A stretch of 64,000 nt of DNA from Halogranum rubrum (GCF_900114455.1 NZ_FOTC01000003.1:246124-310123); one strand, 5' to 3'. Numbered from the stretch's first letter, positions 27,726-38,345 are shown. The notes: a model not told the origin generated them from the letters alone. A program made the numbers and translations.

Positions 27726-28478
27726 ATGCCCGGAACGACCACCGCTCTCGTCGGCGCGACGGGTGGTGCAGGTGTGACGCGAACGACTGTCGAACTCGCA
27801 GCGATGCTCGCACGCGACGGCGACGAGGTGGCCATCCTCGACGCCGCGTACGCGACACAGGGACTCTCGCAGTACGTCGGCGGTCGCCTCGACCCGGATA
27901 CGACGGCGCTCGTCACCGACAGCGACGCCCCACTCGACGCCGGCCTCGTCGACTTCGATCTCACCGACGTGGATGGACGCGTCGCCTGTTGTCCGGCCGC
28001 TGCACCGTTCGAGCGACTGGCCCGCGCGAAGACGCCGGAGGCCGCCCAGCGACTCGAAGACCGAATCGACGAGGCCGCCGAGGCGTTCGACCACGTCCTC
28101 GTCGACACGCCGCCGGTCGCGGCGAATCAGGCCGTCGCCGCCGTGTCGGCCGTCGACCGAATTGTTCTCGTCACCCCTGGAACCCCGCGCGGAGCAGACG
28201 CCCTTCAGCAGATGCGTGGCCGACTCCGCGATGTTGGCGTCACTGCGGAGGCGACGCTGTCGACACGCGGAGCCATCGACGACGCCGACGCCGTCGTTCC
28301 CGAGAGCGACGTGACTGCTCCGGACGACGCGCCGGCCTGTCTGGCCTCAGCGGGTGCGTTCGCTCCCGCCGTCGCACTGGCGACCGAAGTCGCCGTCGAC
28401 GACGAACTGAGCGTGGAGTTCGACGAGGAGAGTCTGCTGGAGACGGTCGAATCGTACGTCTCAGAGCGACGACGCTGA
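27726..28478 (+). CDS. ParA/MinD-like protein with degenerate P-loop
   Basis: The 250-residue protein has the MinD/ParA fold: strand TTALVGATGGAG, then VAILDAAYATQGLSQYVGG near 38, and DHVLVDTPPVAANQAVAAV near 122 (switch II-like DTPP). The deviant Walker A motif, usually KGGxGKTT, here reads TGGAGVTRTT: both lysines are absent. It therefore may not hydrolyse ATP in the normal way and could act as a regulator or anchor. A TTTTAATC element near 27693-27700 and a GGAGGAA sequence precede the start. A canonical MinD-like gene lies 2.5 kb away at 30249. Confidence 0.78.
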   Translation: MPGTTTALVGATGGAGVTRTTVELAAMLARDGDEVAILDAAYATQGLSQYVGGRLDPDTTALVTDSDAPLDAGLVDFDLTDVDGRVACCPAAAPFERLARAKTPEAAQRLEDRIDEAAEAFDHVLVDTPPVAANQAVAAVSAVDRIVLVTPGTPRGADALQQMRGRLRDVGVTAEATLSTRGAIDDADAVVPESDVTAPDDAPACLASAGAFAPAVALATEVAVDDELSVEFDEESLLETVESYVSERRR

Positions 28479-28507
28479 CTCGGTCAGGAGAGACGCTCGA
28501 TGGACGG

Positions 28508-28708
28508 CGTCACCGAAGTGAACCCGTATCACTCGGGACCGACTCAATCTCAGGTTCGGTGACCGGCGTCACCGAAGCGACATCGCATCTGAACTGGCAC
28601 AGCTAGCAGGCACGCTGACCGACGTCAGCGCAGGCTACCTGCACCAGTTTAGAGTAATCCGTCTTCAAGTTCGGTGACCGACGTCACCGAAGTGAACCCG
28701 TATCACTC
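28508..28708. repeat. Palindromes and duplicated gene tail
   Basis: A 27-base unit at 28508-28534 is repeated exactly at 28682-28708; the second copy is the 3' coding end and stop of the minus-strand gene at 28684. Two near-identical palindromes, TTCGGTGAC-CGGC-GTCACCGAA (28555-28576) and the same with loop CGAC (28670-28691), and a smaller one, CGCTGAC-CGAC-GTCAGCG (28613-28630), share CGRC loops. The whole lies between convergent genes and could end transcription from both sides, though no T-runs are present. Confidence 0.88.
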
Positions 28709-29220
28709 ATCGTCTCACCCAACGCGTCTCGCTTCGCCACCGTGGCGTTCGTCTCGGGCGTGAGTGTTCCTTCGACTGCTTCTTCGAGCGCCGGGACGGC
28801 GTCGTGCGTCTCGATGTACGTCGCCAGCGCGAACTCGGTCTGTGTCGCGTCGGTGAGCGCGAGCGCGTCCGAGCGCGGCAGTTCTCCGGCCAACCAGTCG
28901 CGGAGAATCTCGCGCGCCATCGGCGACAACGGTGTCACGCCGGCGACGCCACAGCGGTGCAGCACTTTCGCGGCCGTCATCGGCGTGAGTCCCGCCTCTC
29001 GGGCACTCTCGCCGACGCTCGTGCCGGTCGTGTGCGTCTCGACGACTGTCGCCGCCGCTTCGGGTGTACACGGGAGCGTCGACGCGTGCGGAGCGAACCG
29101 CTCGACCAACTCGGCGTCGGTGTCGTCGACGGTCGCCAACCCGCGGTCGCACTGCTCGGTCGTCACCTCGATTCCTGCCGCGATCTCCTCCAATCCCATG
29201 ACACGAGTTTGAAAACTCAT
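28684..29220 (-). CDS. Haloarchaeal protein with HTH-like segments, unknown function
   Basis: The 178-residue acidic protein (ATG at 29220, MSFQTRVMGLEE; alternative ATG at 29199) contains helix-turn-helix-like stretches: TTGTSVGESAREAGLTPMTAAKVLHRCGV near 75-103 and PMAREILRDWLAGELPRSDAL near 110. No enzyme motif is seen. A minus-strand TATA-like TTCTTAATAT at about 29241-29250 sits 25 bases before the upstream ATG, which supports that start. The last codons lie inside a duplicated, palindromic sequence (28508-28708). Confidence 0.6.
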   Translation of the reverse strand: MSFQTRVMGLEEIAAGIEVTTEQCDRGLATVDDTDAELVERFAPHASTLPCTPEAAATVVETHTTGTSVGESAREAGLTPMTAAKVLHRCGVAGVTPLSPMAREILRDWLAGELPRSDALALTDATQTEFALATYIETHDAVPALEEAVEGTLTPETNATVAKRDALGETMSDTGSLR

Positions 29221-29372
29221 CTGACTAAAACTTACTGGTGATATTAAGAAAATCACGGGGCATCGCGGGCAGAGCATACCGGTCACCGGTACGTTCTCCT
29301 CGCCGTAGTCGGTCGATTTGGGTCGAAACGTCCTGTCTTTAAATGTGCAATCGGGACCAAGTTCGATATGTA

Positions 29373-30239
29373 ATGAGCCAAGCACGCTCTCCGAACTGTC
29401 CGGAATGTGACGGTCGACTGAACGCCCACGGCGACGAGACGGTCTGCGGCGAGTGCGGACTCGTCGTCGCCGAAGACCGAATCGACCGCGGCCCCGAGTG
29501 GCGGTCGTTCGCGGACGACGATACGAACCCCGAACGCACGGGTGCGCCACTGACCCGTTCCCGACACGACCGTGGCCTCTCGACGGAGATCGGCCGGTCG
29601 ACTCGCTTGAAGGGTCGCAAACGCCGGCAGATGGCCCGACTCCGTCGCCAGCACAACCGGGCGCGCATCTCGTCGAAGCGCGAGCGTAACCAAGTGTACG
29701 CGTTCACCGAGATTCGGCGTCTCGTGAGCAGACTCTCGCTCCCCGAGCAAGTGCGGGACCACGCCTGTTCGCTCGTCCGCTCCGCACAGAACGAAGACCT
29801 CGTCCGCGGACGGTCGTTGGAAGGGTTCGCCGCCGCGTCGGTGTACGCCGCCTGTCGTGTCGCCGGCGTCTCCCGAACCGTCGACGAAGTGACCGACGTC
29901 GCTCGCGCCGACGCGAACGAACAGCAGGCCGCCTACGACGCACTCAACCGCGAACTGGGTCTCCCCGTCGGCCCCATCGACCCCGTCGAGTACATCCCGC
30001 GGTTCGCGAGTAAACTCGACGTCGACGCCAGTGTCGAACGACGCGCACGAACGTTCGCCGAGGAGGCGCGCAAGGCCGGAATCACCACGGGACGCAACCC
30101 CAGCGGCGTCGCTGCGGCCTGTCTCTACACCGCTGCACGGGGGACCGACTGCCAACTCACTCAACGAGAGACCGCCGACGTCGCCGGAGTCACGCCGGTG
30201 ACGCTCCGGAACACCTACACCGACCTCCAGAACCAGTAA
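29373..30239 (+). CDS. tfb: Transcription initiation factor IIB
   Basis: The 288-residue protein recruits RNA polymerase to TBP-bound promoters. It has the N-terminal zinc ribbon CPECDGRLNAHGDETVCGECG (Cys pairs at about 9-12 and 26-29), the B-finger/linker region ending RGLSTEIGRSTRLKGRKRRQ, and two cyclin-like repeats (about 105-190 and 200-288; the second includes TQRETADVAGVTPVTLRNTY). Haloarchaea usually carry several TFBs; this one cannot be assigned to a number. The TATA at about 29336-29344 is 30 bases before the ATG at 29373, so the upstream ATG at 29343 is less likely. Confidence 0.93.
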   Translation: MSQARSPNCPECDGRLNAHGDETVCGECGLVVAEDRIDRGPEWRSFADDDTNPERTGAPLTRSRHDRGLSTEIGRSTRLKGRKRRQMARLRRQHNRARISSKRERNQVYAFTEIRRLVSRLSLPEQVRDHACSLVRSAQNEDLVRGRSLEGFAAASVYAACRVAGVSRTVDEVTDVARADANEQQAAYDALNRELGLPVGPIDPVEYIPRFASKLDVDASVERRARTFAEEARKAGITTGRNPSGVAAACLYTAARGTDCQLTQRETADVAGVTPVTLRNTYTDLQNQ

Positions 30240-30248
30240 GCGACCGGA

Positions 30249-30941
30249 CTACCGAGACTGATAGGACCGAACCGCCGCCGCGAGTTGCGTGATTCCTTCT
30301 GCTGCCCGACTGCTGGCCGCCGCGTCGACGAGTGGGCTGTGCTCCGCTATCGAGACGGCTACCCGTGGGTCTGCTGGAATCGTCGTCACCGGGGCGCCGA
30401 GCGTCTCTGCGACCGTCTCGACCGTCTCGGTCGACAACTCGTCGACGACGCGGTTGACGACGACGCCGACAAGCGCTGTGTCGAGTTCGCGTGCGAGTGC
30501 TCTCGTTCGAACCGCGTCGGCGAGAGCGAACGGTCGCGGCGAGGCGACGAGGACCGCACAGTCGGCGACGGCGAGTGGGACGCCCGCGTCGGCACGCATT
30601 CCGGCAGGACAGTCGACGACGACGGCACCGAATTCTCGCTCGACCTGTTCGAGAACCGTCGCCAACGCGGTCACGTCCGCCGCTCGGGCACCGGCGAGTG
30701 AGCGGCCACACGGGAGCACGCCGAACGAGGACGACCCCTCGTCCGCTCCCATCGAGCGCACCGCTTCGAGCGGGTCTGCACGACCGGCCAACACGTCGTG
30801 GAGGTCCGAACCGGGACTCGTCGGCAGGTCGGCCATCCCGAGGTCCGCGTCGACGACGACGGCACCGAGTGCCGCCCCGAGGTTGTACGCGACAGTCGAT
30901 TTCCCGACGCCACCTTTCCCGCCGGTGACCGCGAGAATCAC
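30249..30941 (-). CDS. MinD/ParA-type ATPase
   Basis: The 230-residue protein starts at a GTG (30941), directly before the strand ILAVTGGKGGVGKSTVAYN, a canonical deviant Walker A motif. AVVVDADLGMADLP near 32 and AVVVDCPAGMRADA near 102 complete the switch motifs. There is no clear C-terminal membrane-targeting amphipathic helix. MinD-type proteins position complexes in the cell by ATP-dependent dimerisation; haloarchaea have several. The start overlaps the stop of the preceding gene in GTGA, so the two are translationally coupled. Confidence 0.88.
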   Translation of the reverse strand: MILAVTGGKGGVGKSTVAYNLGAALGAVVVDADLGMADLPTSPGSDLHDVLAGRADPLEAVRSMGADEGSSSFGVLPCGRSLAGARAADVTALATVLEQVEREFGAVVVDCPAGMRADAGVPLAVADCAVLVASPRPFALADAVRTRALARELDTALVGVVVNRVVDELSTETVETVAETLGAPVTTIPADPRVAVSIAEHSPLVDAAASSRAAEGITQLAAAVRSYQSR

Positions 30942-31750
30942 GCCAACCTCTCTAACTCCGCCAGCGCGACGTCCGTCTCTGCGGCGCGGTCGGCGAGTGC
31001 TACCGCTCGCTCGGCGACGGTCCGCAACTGTTCGGCGTCGGCGTCGACGCTCGCTTGCAGTCCGTCGACTTCCTCCAACCCACCGACGTCGGCGAGCACC
31101 TCGGTCGCCGCCGAAACCGATGGCTCGGTCAGTCGCTCCGCGTAGTCGAGACGGGTCTGGACCGTCGTGAGCCACGTCTCGACGGAGTCCGGAAGCGGTC
31201 GGTCCGGCGGTGTCGGTCGCGGTCTCTCCTCGGCGTCCTGTTCGTCGTCTGCTAGTGGTGCAACTGGTCGAGACGCTCGGATAGCTTCGGGTTCGCAGTC
31301 GACGCCAACCGAACTGACGTCTGGGCGCGAAGGTTCGTCGGAAGCCGGAATCTCGGGGGCCTCGGAAAACTCGACCGCTGCCGGCGGAACGGCGTCGCGA
31401 GGTGGGGTCGCCCGACCGAGGCGGCGAACGACCGCGTCGGGTGTGGCGGCGTTCGCATCGCTCTCCTCTGTCGCCCGTTCGTCGCTGGCGACGACGACAG
31501 GTGGGTCGCGTTCGGGTGCTGGAGAAGCGTAGCCGACGGCGAGCGTCGTGTTCGCCGGAACGACCGTCTCGAACCCGTCGTCGTCCCATCCTGCTTCCGG
31601 AACGCCGTCCGTTCGCGGCGGCATGACGGGACCGCCGAGACAGTTGCGGAGACGAACGTCTCGGTCGACCGGTGTGTCGTTGTCGAGACGGACGGTGACG
31701 AGCGTCACCTCGCTGAGTGTCGTCGTCTCGCAGTCGATAGAGATGACCAT
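30938..31750 (-). CDS. Haloarchaeal protein upstream of MinD-like ATPase
   Basis: The 270-residue protein has three parts. An N-terminal beta-rich domain (about 1-80) reads like an Ig/arrestin-like fold (EVTLVTVRLDNDTPVDRDVRLRN). A Pro/Asp/Glu-rich linker (about 80-175) follows, and then a helical C-terminal part (about 180-270) with heptad-like Ala/Leu spacing. No catalytic motif was recognised. It has its own promoter: a minus-strand GTTTAAATC at about 31773-31782 lies 27 bases before the ATG. Coupling to the MinD-like ATPase suggests a partner or cargo. Confidence 0.65.
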   Translation of the reverse strand: MVISIDCETTTLSEVTLVTVRLDNDTPVDRDVRLRNCLGGPVMPPRTDGVPEAGWDDDGFETVVPANTTLAVGYASPAPERDPPVVVASDERATEESDANAATPDAVVRRLGRATPPRDAVPPAAVEFSEAPEIPASDEPSRPDVSSVGVDCEPEAIRASRPVAPLADDEQDAEERPRPTPPDRPLPDSVETWLTTVQTRLDYAERLTEPSVSAATEVLADVGGLEEVDGLQASVDADAEQLRTVAERAVALADRAAETDVALAELERLA

Positions 31751-31807
31751 GGGCCGTCTGGCTTCGGTCTCCGATTTAAACGTAGACGTGTGCGCGCCCT
31801 ACAGAAC

Positions 31808-32665
31808 CTACAGAAGAATCACGGATGCGTCGAGCGAGCGTGCTGCCGACCGAGCGTCCGTGAACACCGACGCGGAGACGACGACCGGAGCGGCGAGGTC
31901 GGCGACGCGAACGGCGACCAGTTGACTCAGAAGGTCGTCGGAAGTGACAGACACGTCGGCGTCGGCACCGTCGAACTCCACGGAACCGAGTGCATCCAGC
32001 GACCCAAGCGAATCCCGTTCCTCGTCGAACACCGACGAGATGCGTTCGGCCAACGACGCGCGCATTCGGCGTTCGAGATTGGCCACGCGGTCCTCCAGTT
32101 CGAGTCGTCGTTGTCTCACCTCGCGGGCGTCGGCGGCACGGCGCTCCTGTCGGTCGAGTGCCTGTTCGGCCGCGATGCGCTCGGTTTCGACCTCCGAGAG
32201 GCGAGCAGCAGTGTCGGTGAGGTCGGTCGTGACGGACGCTGTCTCGGCGTCCGTCTCGCGGCGTGCCTGCAGGCGACCACGGAGGGTCGCCATCCGCTCG
32301 CGAAGCTGTGCTTCTTCGGCCCCGGCGTCGGCGACTCGTTTTCGGGCCGTCGCCACGTCGACGGTCGGAACCTCCAGTTCGCGGAGTTTCCGCAGGGAAG
32401 CGTCGTACGCTGGTCGCTGGGGAGCGGTGTGTCCTCGCGACCGTGCCGCGGCGGCGAGGAGTGCACGCCTCGACGGGATCGCGTCGTCGAGGCTCACGTG
32501 TCCGAGCACGTCGTGCGGCGGCGTCGGCGACGAACACGTGACATCGAGCGATGTCGGTGACTCGCCGCGTATCGCAGCGAGAAGGTCGGCGGCGGCGACG
32601 GTCGTGTCTCGCAAGTCGAGAGCAGTACCGTCGTACACGCCGTGAGACGTCGAGACGACCACCAT
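31808..32665 (-). CDS. Coiled-coil haloarchaeal protein
   Basis: The 285-residue protein has a beta/alpha N-terminal part (about 1-95), then a long coiled coil (about 100-205, with ARKRVADAGAEEAQLRERM and later LELEDRVANLERRM) and a C-terminal alpha/beta part (about 225-285). No motif for catalysis is seen. The coiled coil suggests dimerisation or binding to a partner in the same operon. It starts 5 bases after the preceding gene. Confidence 0.65.
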   Translation of the reverse strand: MVVVSTSHGVYDGTALDLRDTTVAAADLLAAIRGESPTSLDVTCSSPTPPHDVLGHVSLDDAIPSRRALLAAAARSRGHTAPQRPAYDASLRKLRELEVPTVDVATARKRVADAGAEEAQLRERMATLRGRLQARRETDAETASVTTDLTDTAARLSEVETERIAAEQALDRQERRAADAREVRQRRLELEDRVANLERRMRASLAERISSVFDEERDSLGSLDALGSVEFDGADADVSVTSDDLLSQLVAVRVADLAAPVVVSASVFTDARSAARSLDASVILL

Positions 32666-32670
32666 CGGGG

Positions 32671-33009
32671 TCAGAGGTCGCGACTACGAAGCGTCGATGG
32701 GTCGGGATGGTCGGTGCCGGCGGCGAACTTGTCGTAGGGTGTACTCGGTGTCTCTCGGTTCTCGTACGCCTCGGCAGCGTCGCGAACGTCGGCGGCGACG
32801 GCGGCGAACTCGTTCAGCGGCTCCGTGCGTTCGATTTGGACGTCACCGCCGTGTTTCTCGCGGAGTCGAAGCGCGAGAAACGCCCCGAACTCGGTCTCGT
32901 CGAACAGCGCGGCGCGACCGAACCGCCGGACGACGGTCTCGTCGTGCGTTCGACAGACGTTTCGGAGGGTGCCGCGAGCGGCCTTCGAGTACGTGACGAC
33001 CAGCAACAC
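32671..33009 (-). CDS. 112-residue haloarchaeal protein
   Basis: The protein starts at a GTG (33009) with MLLVVTYSKAARGTLRNVCRTHDETVVRRFG and is mixed alpha/beta. The C-terminal SRDL tail is polar. A strong AT-rich promoter element (minus strand ATTTAATTTA, about 33029-33040) lies about 25 bases before the start, so this gene and those after it can be transcribed separately from mcm. No family was recognised. Confidence 0.65.
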   Translation of the reverse strand: MLLVVTYSKAARGTLRNVCRTHDETVVRRFGRAALFDETEFGAFLALRLREKHGGDVQIERTEPLNEFAAVAADVRDAAEAYENRETPSTPYDKFAAGTDHPDPSTLRSRDL

Positions 33010-33115
33010 GAACTCACCTCTCGAAGTGATTAAATTAAATCTGTCGTCACGTGCTGGCAGTCGGCGAAGACTGTGGCGCTCGAGATGGCTCCGTGAGAGG
33101 ACTCCGTGGGGTGGC

Positions 33116-33397
33116 TCAGCCGAGACGGTCGAGGTCGAACGAGACCGCGTCGTCGACGTCGCAGAGCGTTCGGACCAGCTCTCGTGCCTCCGGTTCGGAG
33201 GGTGCGACGACGACAGTTCCGTCGACGGCGTCGGAACCGGTCGCTCGGTACGCCGCTCGTGCGTCCTCGTCGAACTCGGTGGCGTACGTCCGAAGGACGG
33301 TGACGACGCGCTGTTCGGTCGTCGCGAGGTCGCTCTCGCCGTGTTCGAACGCTCGGAGCGCGTCTTCGACGTTCCGGAGGGCGGAGATTCGGTCCAT
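33116..33397 (-). CDS. 93-residue protein directly after mcm
   Basis: The protein begins MDRISALRNVEDALRAFEHGESDLATTEQRVV, a helical N-terminus, and ends with the alpha/beta segment DGTVVVAPSEPEARELVRTLCDVDDAVSFDLD. It starts 5 bases after the mcm stop and is surely co-transcribed. No motif recognised; a role with the MCM helicase is guilt by association only. Confidence 0.68.
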   Translation of the reverse strand: MDRISALRNVEDALRAFEHGESDLATTEQRVVTVLRTYATEFDEDARAAYRATGSDAVDGTVVVAPSEPEARELVRTLCDVDDAVSFDLDRLG

Positions 33398-33402
33398 CGG
33401 CG

Positions 33403-35505
33403 TTATGTCGTTCGGAGGTGGTCGGTCTTCGGTTCGTACACTTCGCCCTTCCGGCGGAGCTTCTCGATTTCGTCTTCGGCCTTGTCGCGGCCCATGTTGA
33501 GTTCGTCGGCCCGTTTGAGCACTTCGTCGATGGGTGCGCCCTCTTCGAATTCTTCTTCGATTTCGCTGATGAGCTGTTTGAGCGTCTTGATGCGGTCACG
33601 TTGGCTCTTCGAGGTTCCTGTCTCGACGACGTCGGCGTCGAACTGTCCCGTCTCGGGGTCGACGCCGATGTCCTGCAGACACGAGCGGACGATTTCGATG
33701 ACGCGAGTGGCGTCCTCCTCGCTCACCTCGTCGGAGAGGCGAACCCGTGCACTCGCTTCCGCGAGTCGGACCAGCGCTTCGAGTTTTCGGGCCGTGACGG
33801 GGACGGGGGCGTCTTCGTCTGCCCCTTTCGCGCGGAGGTTGACGTAGAACTCGCGGATGGCCTCTTTGGCCTCCGGCGTCATCGTCGGGAAGCAGTTGCG
33901 CTTCGAGAAGGCGATGTACTTCCGGAGGAGTTCGGCGTCGATTTCGGGGGCGACTTCCTCGGTGACGGCGTTGACTTCCTCTTCGGTGAACTTCGAGGTC
34001 GGAACGTGTGTCCGCTGCGTGTTCAACTCACCCGCGTAGTTCGTCTTGAGGATGTGGTCTGCGAGTTTTCCGTCGTGTTCCGGGTCGGGCTGGTCGGTGA
34101 CGGTGAAGATGAGGTCGAACCGCGAGATGAGGGCGGGTTCGAGGTCGATCTGCTCGCCGATCGACTCGTACTGGTCGAACCGGCCGTACTTGGGGTTCGC
34201 CGCACCGAGCAGCGAACACCGGGACTTGAGCGTCGCGTTGATGCCGGCTTTCGAGATGGAGATCTTCTGCTGTTCGAGCGCCTCGTGCATCGCCGAGCGG
34301 TCCTCCGGCCGCATCTTGTCCAGTTCGTCGACCGCCGCGATACCCTTGTCGGCGAGGACGAGCGCACCGGCTTCGAGCGTCCACTGCTGGCCGTCGCCGA
34401 AGTCGTCGCGGACGGCGGCGGCGGTCAGACCGGCCGAGGACGAACCCTTCCCGGAGGTGTAGACCGAGCGAGGAGCGATGTTCTGAATATACGAAATCAT
34501 TTGGGACTTCCCCGTACCGGGGTCCCCGATCAGGAGCATGTGCAGGTCGCCACGAATCCGAGAGCCGTCGGGGAGATGTTTGGTGACGCCCGAGAAGAGT
34601 TGGAGAATCATCGCGAGTTTCTCCTCGTCGTAACCGTAGATGGCGGGGGCGACGGAGGCGACCATGTCCTCGTAGATGGTCTCGCGGTCGGAGAGTTCGA
34701 TTATCTGCTGTTTGTCCTCCTCGGTGATCTCCATATCCTCGAACTCCTCGTCTTCGATGTCGATGGAGACGCCGTCCATGTAGAGGTCGAAGATGGCGGA
34801 CTTCTCTTGGCCGCTCTGCTGCTGTTCGATGTGGAGGACGCCGGTGATGGTGACGTGGTCGCCGGCGGTCACCTTGCCCGTGACGTCGTCTTCCATGTTG
34901 ACGTCGATCGACTGCGGCGTCTCGCCGCCGCGGAGACCCTCGGGACTCTCTTGGACCCGAATCTTCTGGGCGTCGATGAACTCCGATTGGTCGAAGTTGA
35001 CCCGGAACGGCCCCTGGCGCTCACAGCCTTGGCACTCGTGCGGTTCCTGGAAGTTCCCGTCCGACTGCGGGATGTAGGTCATCGTCCCACAGCGCTGGCA
35101 CTCGAAGGCCGCCTCGGTGATTTTGGGTCGGACGTCCGTCGCCTTGCGGACGATGCCGGACACCGAGATGAGTTTCCCGATGTGGTCGTCGTGGACACGA
35201 ATCGAGCGGATGTCGACGGCACGGTCGATGTTTCGGAGTCGGACGTGTGCCTTACCGAGTTTCACGTCCGCGGGGAGGTCGTAGAGGCGGAGGGCCTCCT
35301 CGGCGTACTCCTGTATCTGGTCGGGTTGGTTGAGGTAGTCGTCGGCGAGGTCCGTGTCGAACCGATAGAGGTCGTCGTAGTCGATGTAGAGCGACCGTTT
35401 CTCGTTGGGGTACTTCTGGGCGAGTTGACCGATGGCGTCCCGGTAGTAGTTGCGGTAGAACTGAATGAACCGCTCGGTCAACTCTTGATTCTGTGCCTGA
35501 GCCAT
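33403..35505 (-). CDS. mcm: MCM replicative DNA helicase
   Basis: The 700-residue protein is the hexameric 3'-5' helicase of archaeal replication. The N-terminal domain carries a zinc motif (CQRC near 137 and CQGC near 157) and the OB fold. The AAA+ core has Walker A GDPGTGKSQ near 330, Walker B VDELDKM near 390, sensor 1 LLGAANPKYG and the arginine finger ISRFDLIF near 455. A winged-helix domain closes the C-terminus (about 630-700). Many haloarchaeal MCMs are interrupted by inteins; this one is continuous. The ATG at 35505 fits the family. Confidence 0.96.
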   Translation of the reverse strand: MAQAQNQELTERFIQFYRNYYRDAIGQLAQKYPNEKRSLYIDYDDLYRFDTDLADDYLNQPDQIQEYAEEALRLYDLPADVKLGKAHVRLRNIDRAVDIRSIRVHDDHIGKLISVSGIVRKATDVRPKITEAAFECQRCGTMTYIPQSDGNFQEPHECQGCERQGPFRVNFDQSEFIDAQKIRVQESPEGLRGGETPQSIDVNMEDDVTGKVTAGDHVTITGVLHIEQQQSGQEKSAIFDLYMDGVSIDIEDEEFEDMEITEEDKQQIIELSDRETIYEDMVASVAPAIYGYDEEKLAMILQLFSGVTKHLPDGSRIRGDLHMLLIGDPGTGKSQMISYIQNIAPRSVYTSGKGSSSAGLTAAAVRDDFGDGQQWTLEAGALVLADKGIAAVDELDKMRPEDRSAMHEALEQQKISISKAGINATLKSRCSLLGAANPKYGRFDQYESIGEQIDLEPALISRFDLIFTVTDQPDPEHDGKLADHILKTNYAGELNTQRTHVPTSKFTEEEVNAVTEEVAPEIDAELLRKYIAFSKRNCFPTMTPEAKEAIREFYVNLRAKGADEDAPVPVTARKLEALVRLAEASARVRLSDEVSEEDATRVIEIVRSCLQDIGVDPETGQFDADVVETGTSKSQRDRIKTLKQLISEIEEEFEEGAPIDEVLKRADELNMGRDKAEDEIEKLRRKGEVYEPKTDHLRTT

Positions 35506-38002
<2,497 letters not shown>

Positions 38003-38120
38003 GTCCACTAATCGCTGCCGACGCGGTGTCGTCGTCGGGGATTTTTTCGTGTTTTACAGGAGGACGCTGACGCTGCGAAGGCGTCACCATCCACAGAGGG
38101 AAGTACAATGGATAGCGTTT

Positions 38121-38183
38121 CCCGGATTTGAACCACGGTCACTCCACTCGCTTACGCTCGTTTCGTTCCCTGATTCAAATCCG
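38121..38183 (-). repeat. tRNA-Pro T-arm fragment with inverted copy
   Basis: Bases 38121-38142 match the 3' part of the intact tRNA-Pro (38281-38302) at 20 of 22 positions; the T-stem 5' strand is altered. A perfect 10-bp inverted copy (CGGATTTGAA at 38123-38132 against TTCAAATCCG at 38174-38183) closes a 41-base spacer that begins CCACGGTC and ends TCCCTGA. The same plan is seen beside tRNA-His (46691-46762). Confidence 0.85.
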
Positions 38184-38198
38184 CGGTCATCCAGACAG

Positions 38199-38266
38199 AT
38201 GCGAGTCGAATTCGTACTCGCACACGCCTCGCTATCGCTCGACGGTGCTCAGTGGATGACTCGCAT
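38199..38266. repeat. Long inverted repeat downstream of tRNA-Pro
   Basis: GATGCGAGTC (38199-38208) and GACTCGCATC (38257-38266) form a perfect 10-bp stem around a 48-base loop that contains CTCGCT-type repeats. The element ends 8 bases before the tRNA 3' end. It may act in 3' processing or termination of the tRNA transcript, or be a trace of the neighbouring element. Confidence 0.6.
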
Positions 38267-38273
38267 CAGAAAT

Positions 38274-38345
38274 GGGATCGCCCGGATTTGAACCGGGGTC
38301 ACGGGCACCCAAGGCCCGAAGTATACCAGGCTAACCCACGATCCC
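38274..38345 (-). tRNA. tRNA-Pro (anticodon UGG)
   Basis: Reading the minus strand, a 72-base cloverleaf is formed: acceptor GGGATCG pairs with CGATCCC, the D-arm contains GGTTAGCCTGG, the anticodon stem-loop CGGGC-CTTGGGT-GCCCG gives anticodon TGG, and the T-arm is CCCCGGTTCAAATCCGGG. No CCA is encoded and no intron is present. Its T-arm is partly copied just downstream, at 38121-38183. Confidence 0.93.

Noticed and set aside
33403-35505. Intein in mcm
   Set aside because: The AAA+ motifs follow each other at normal distances and the total length is 700 residues, so no insertion is present.
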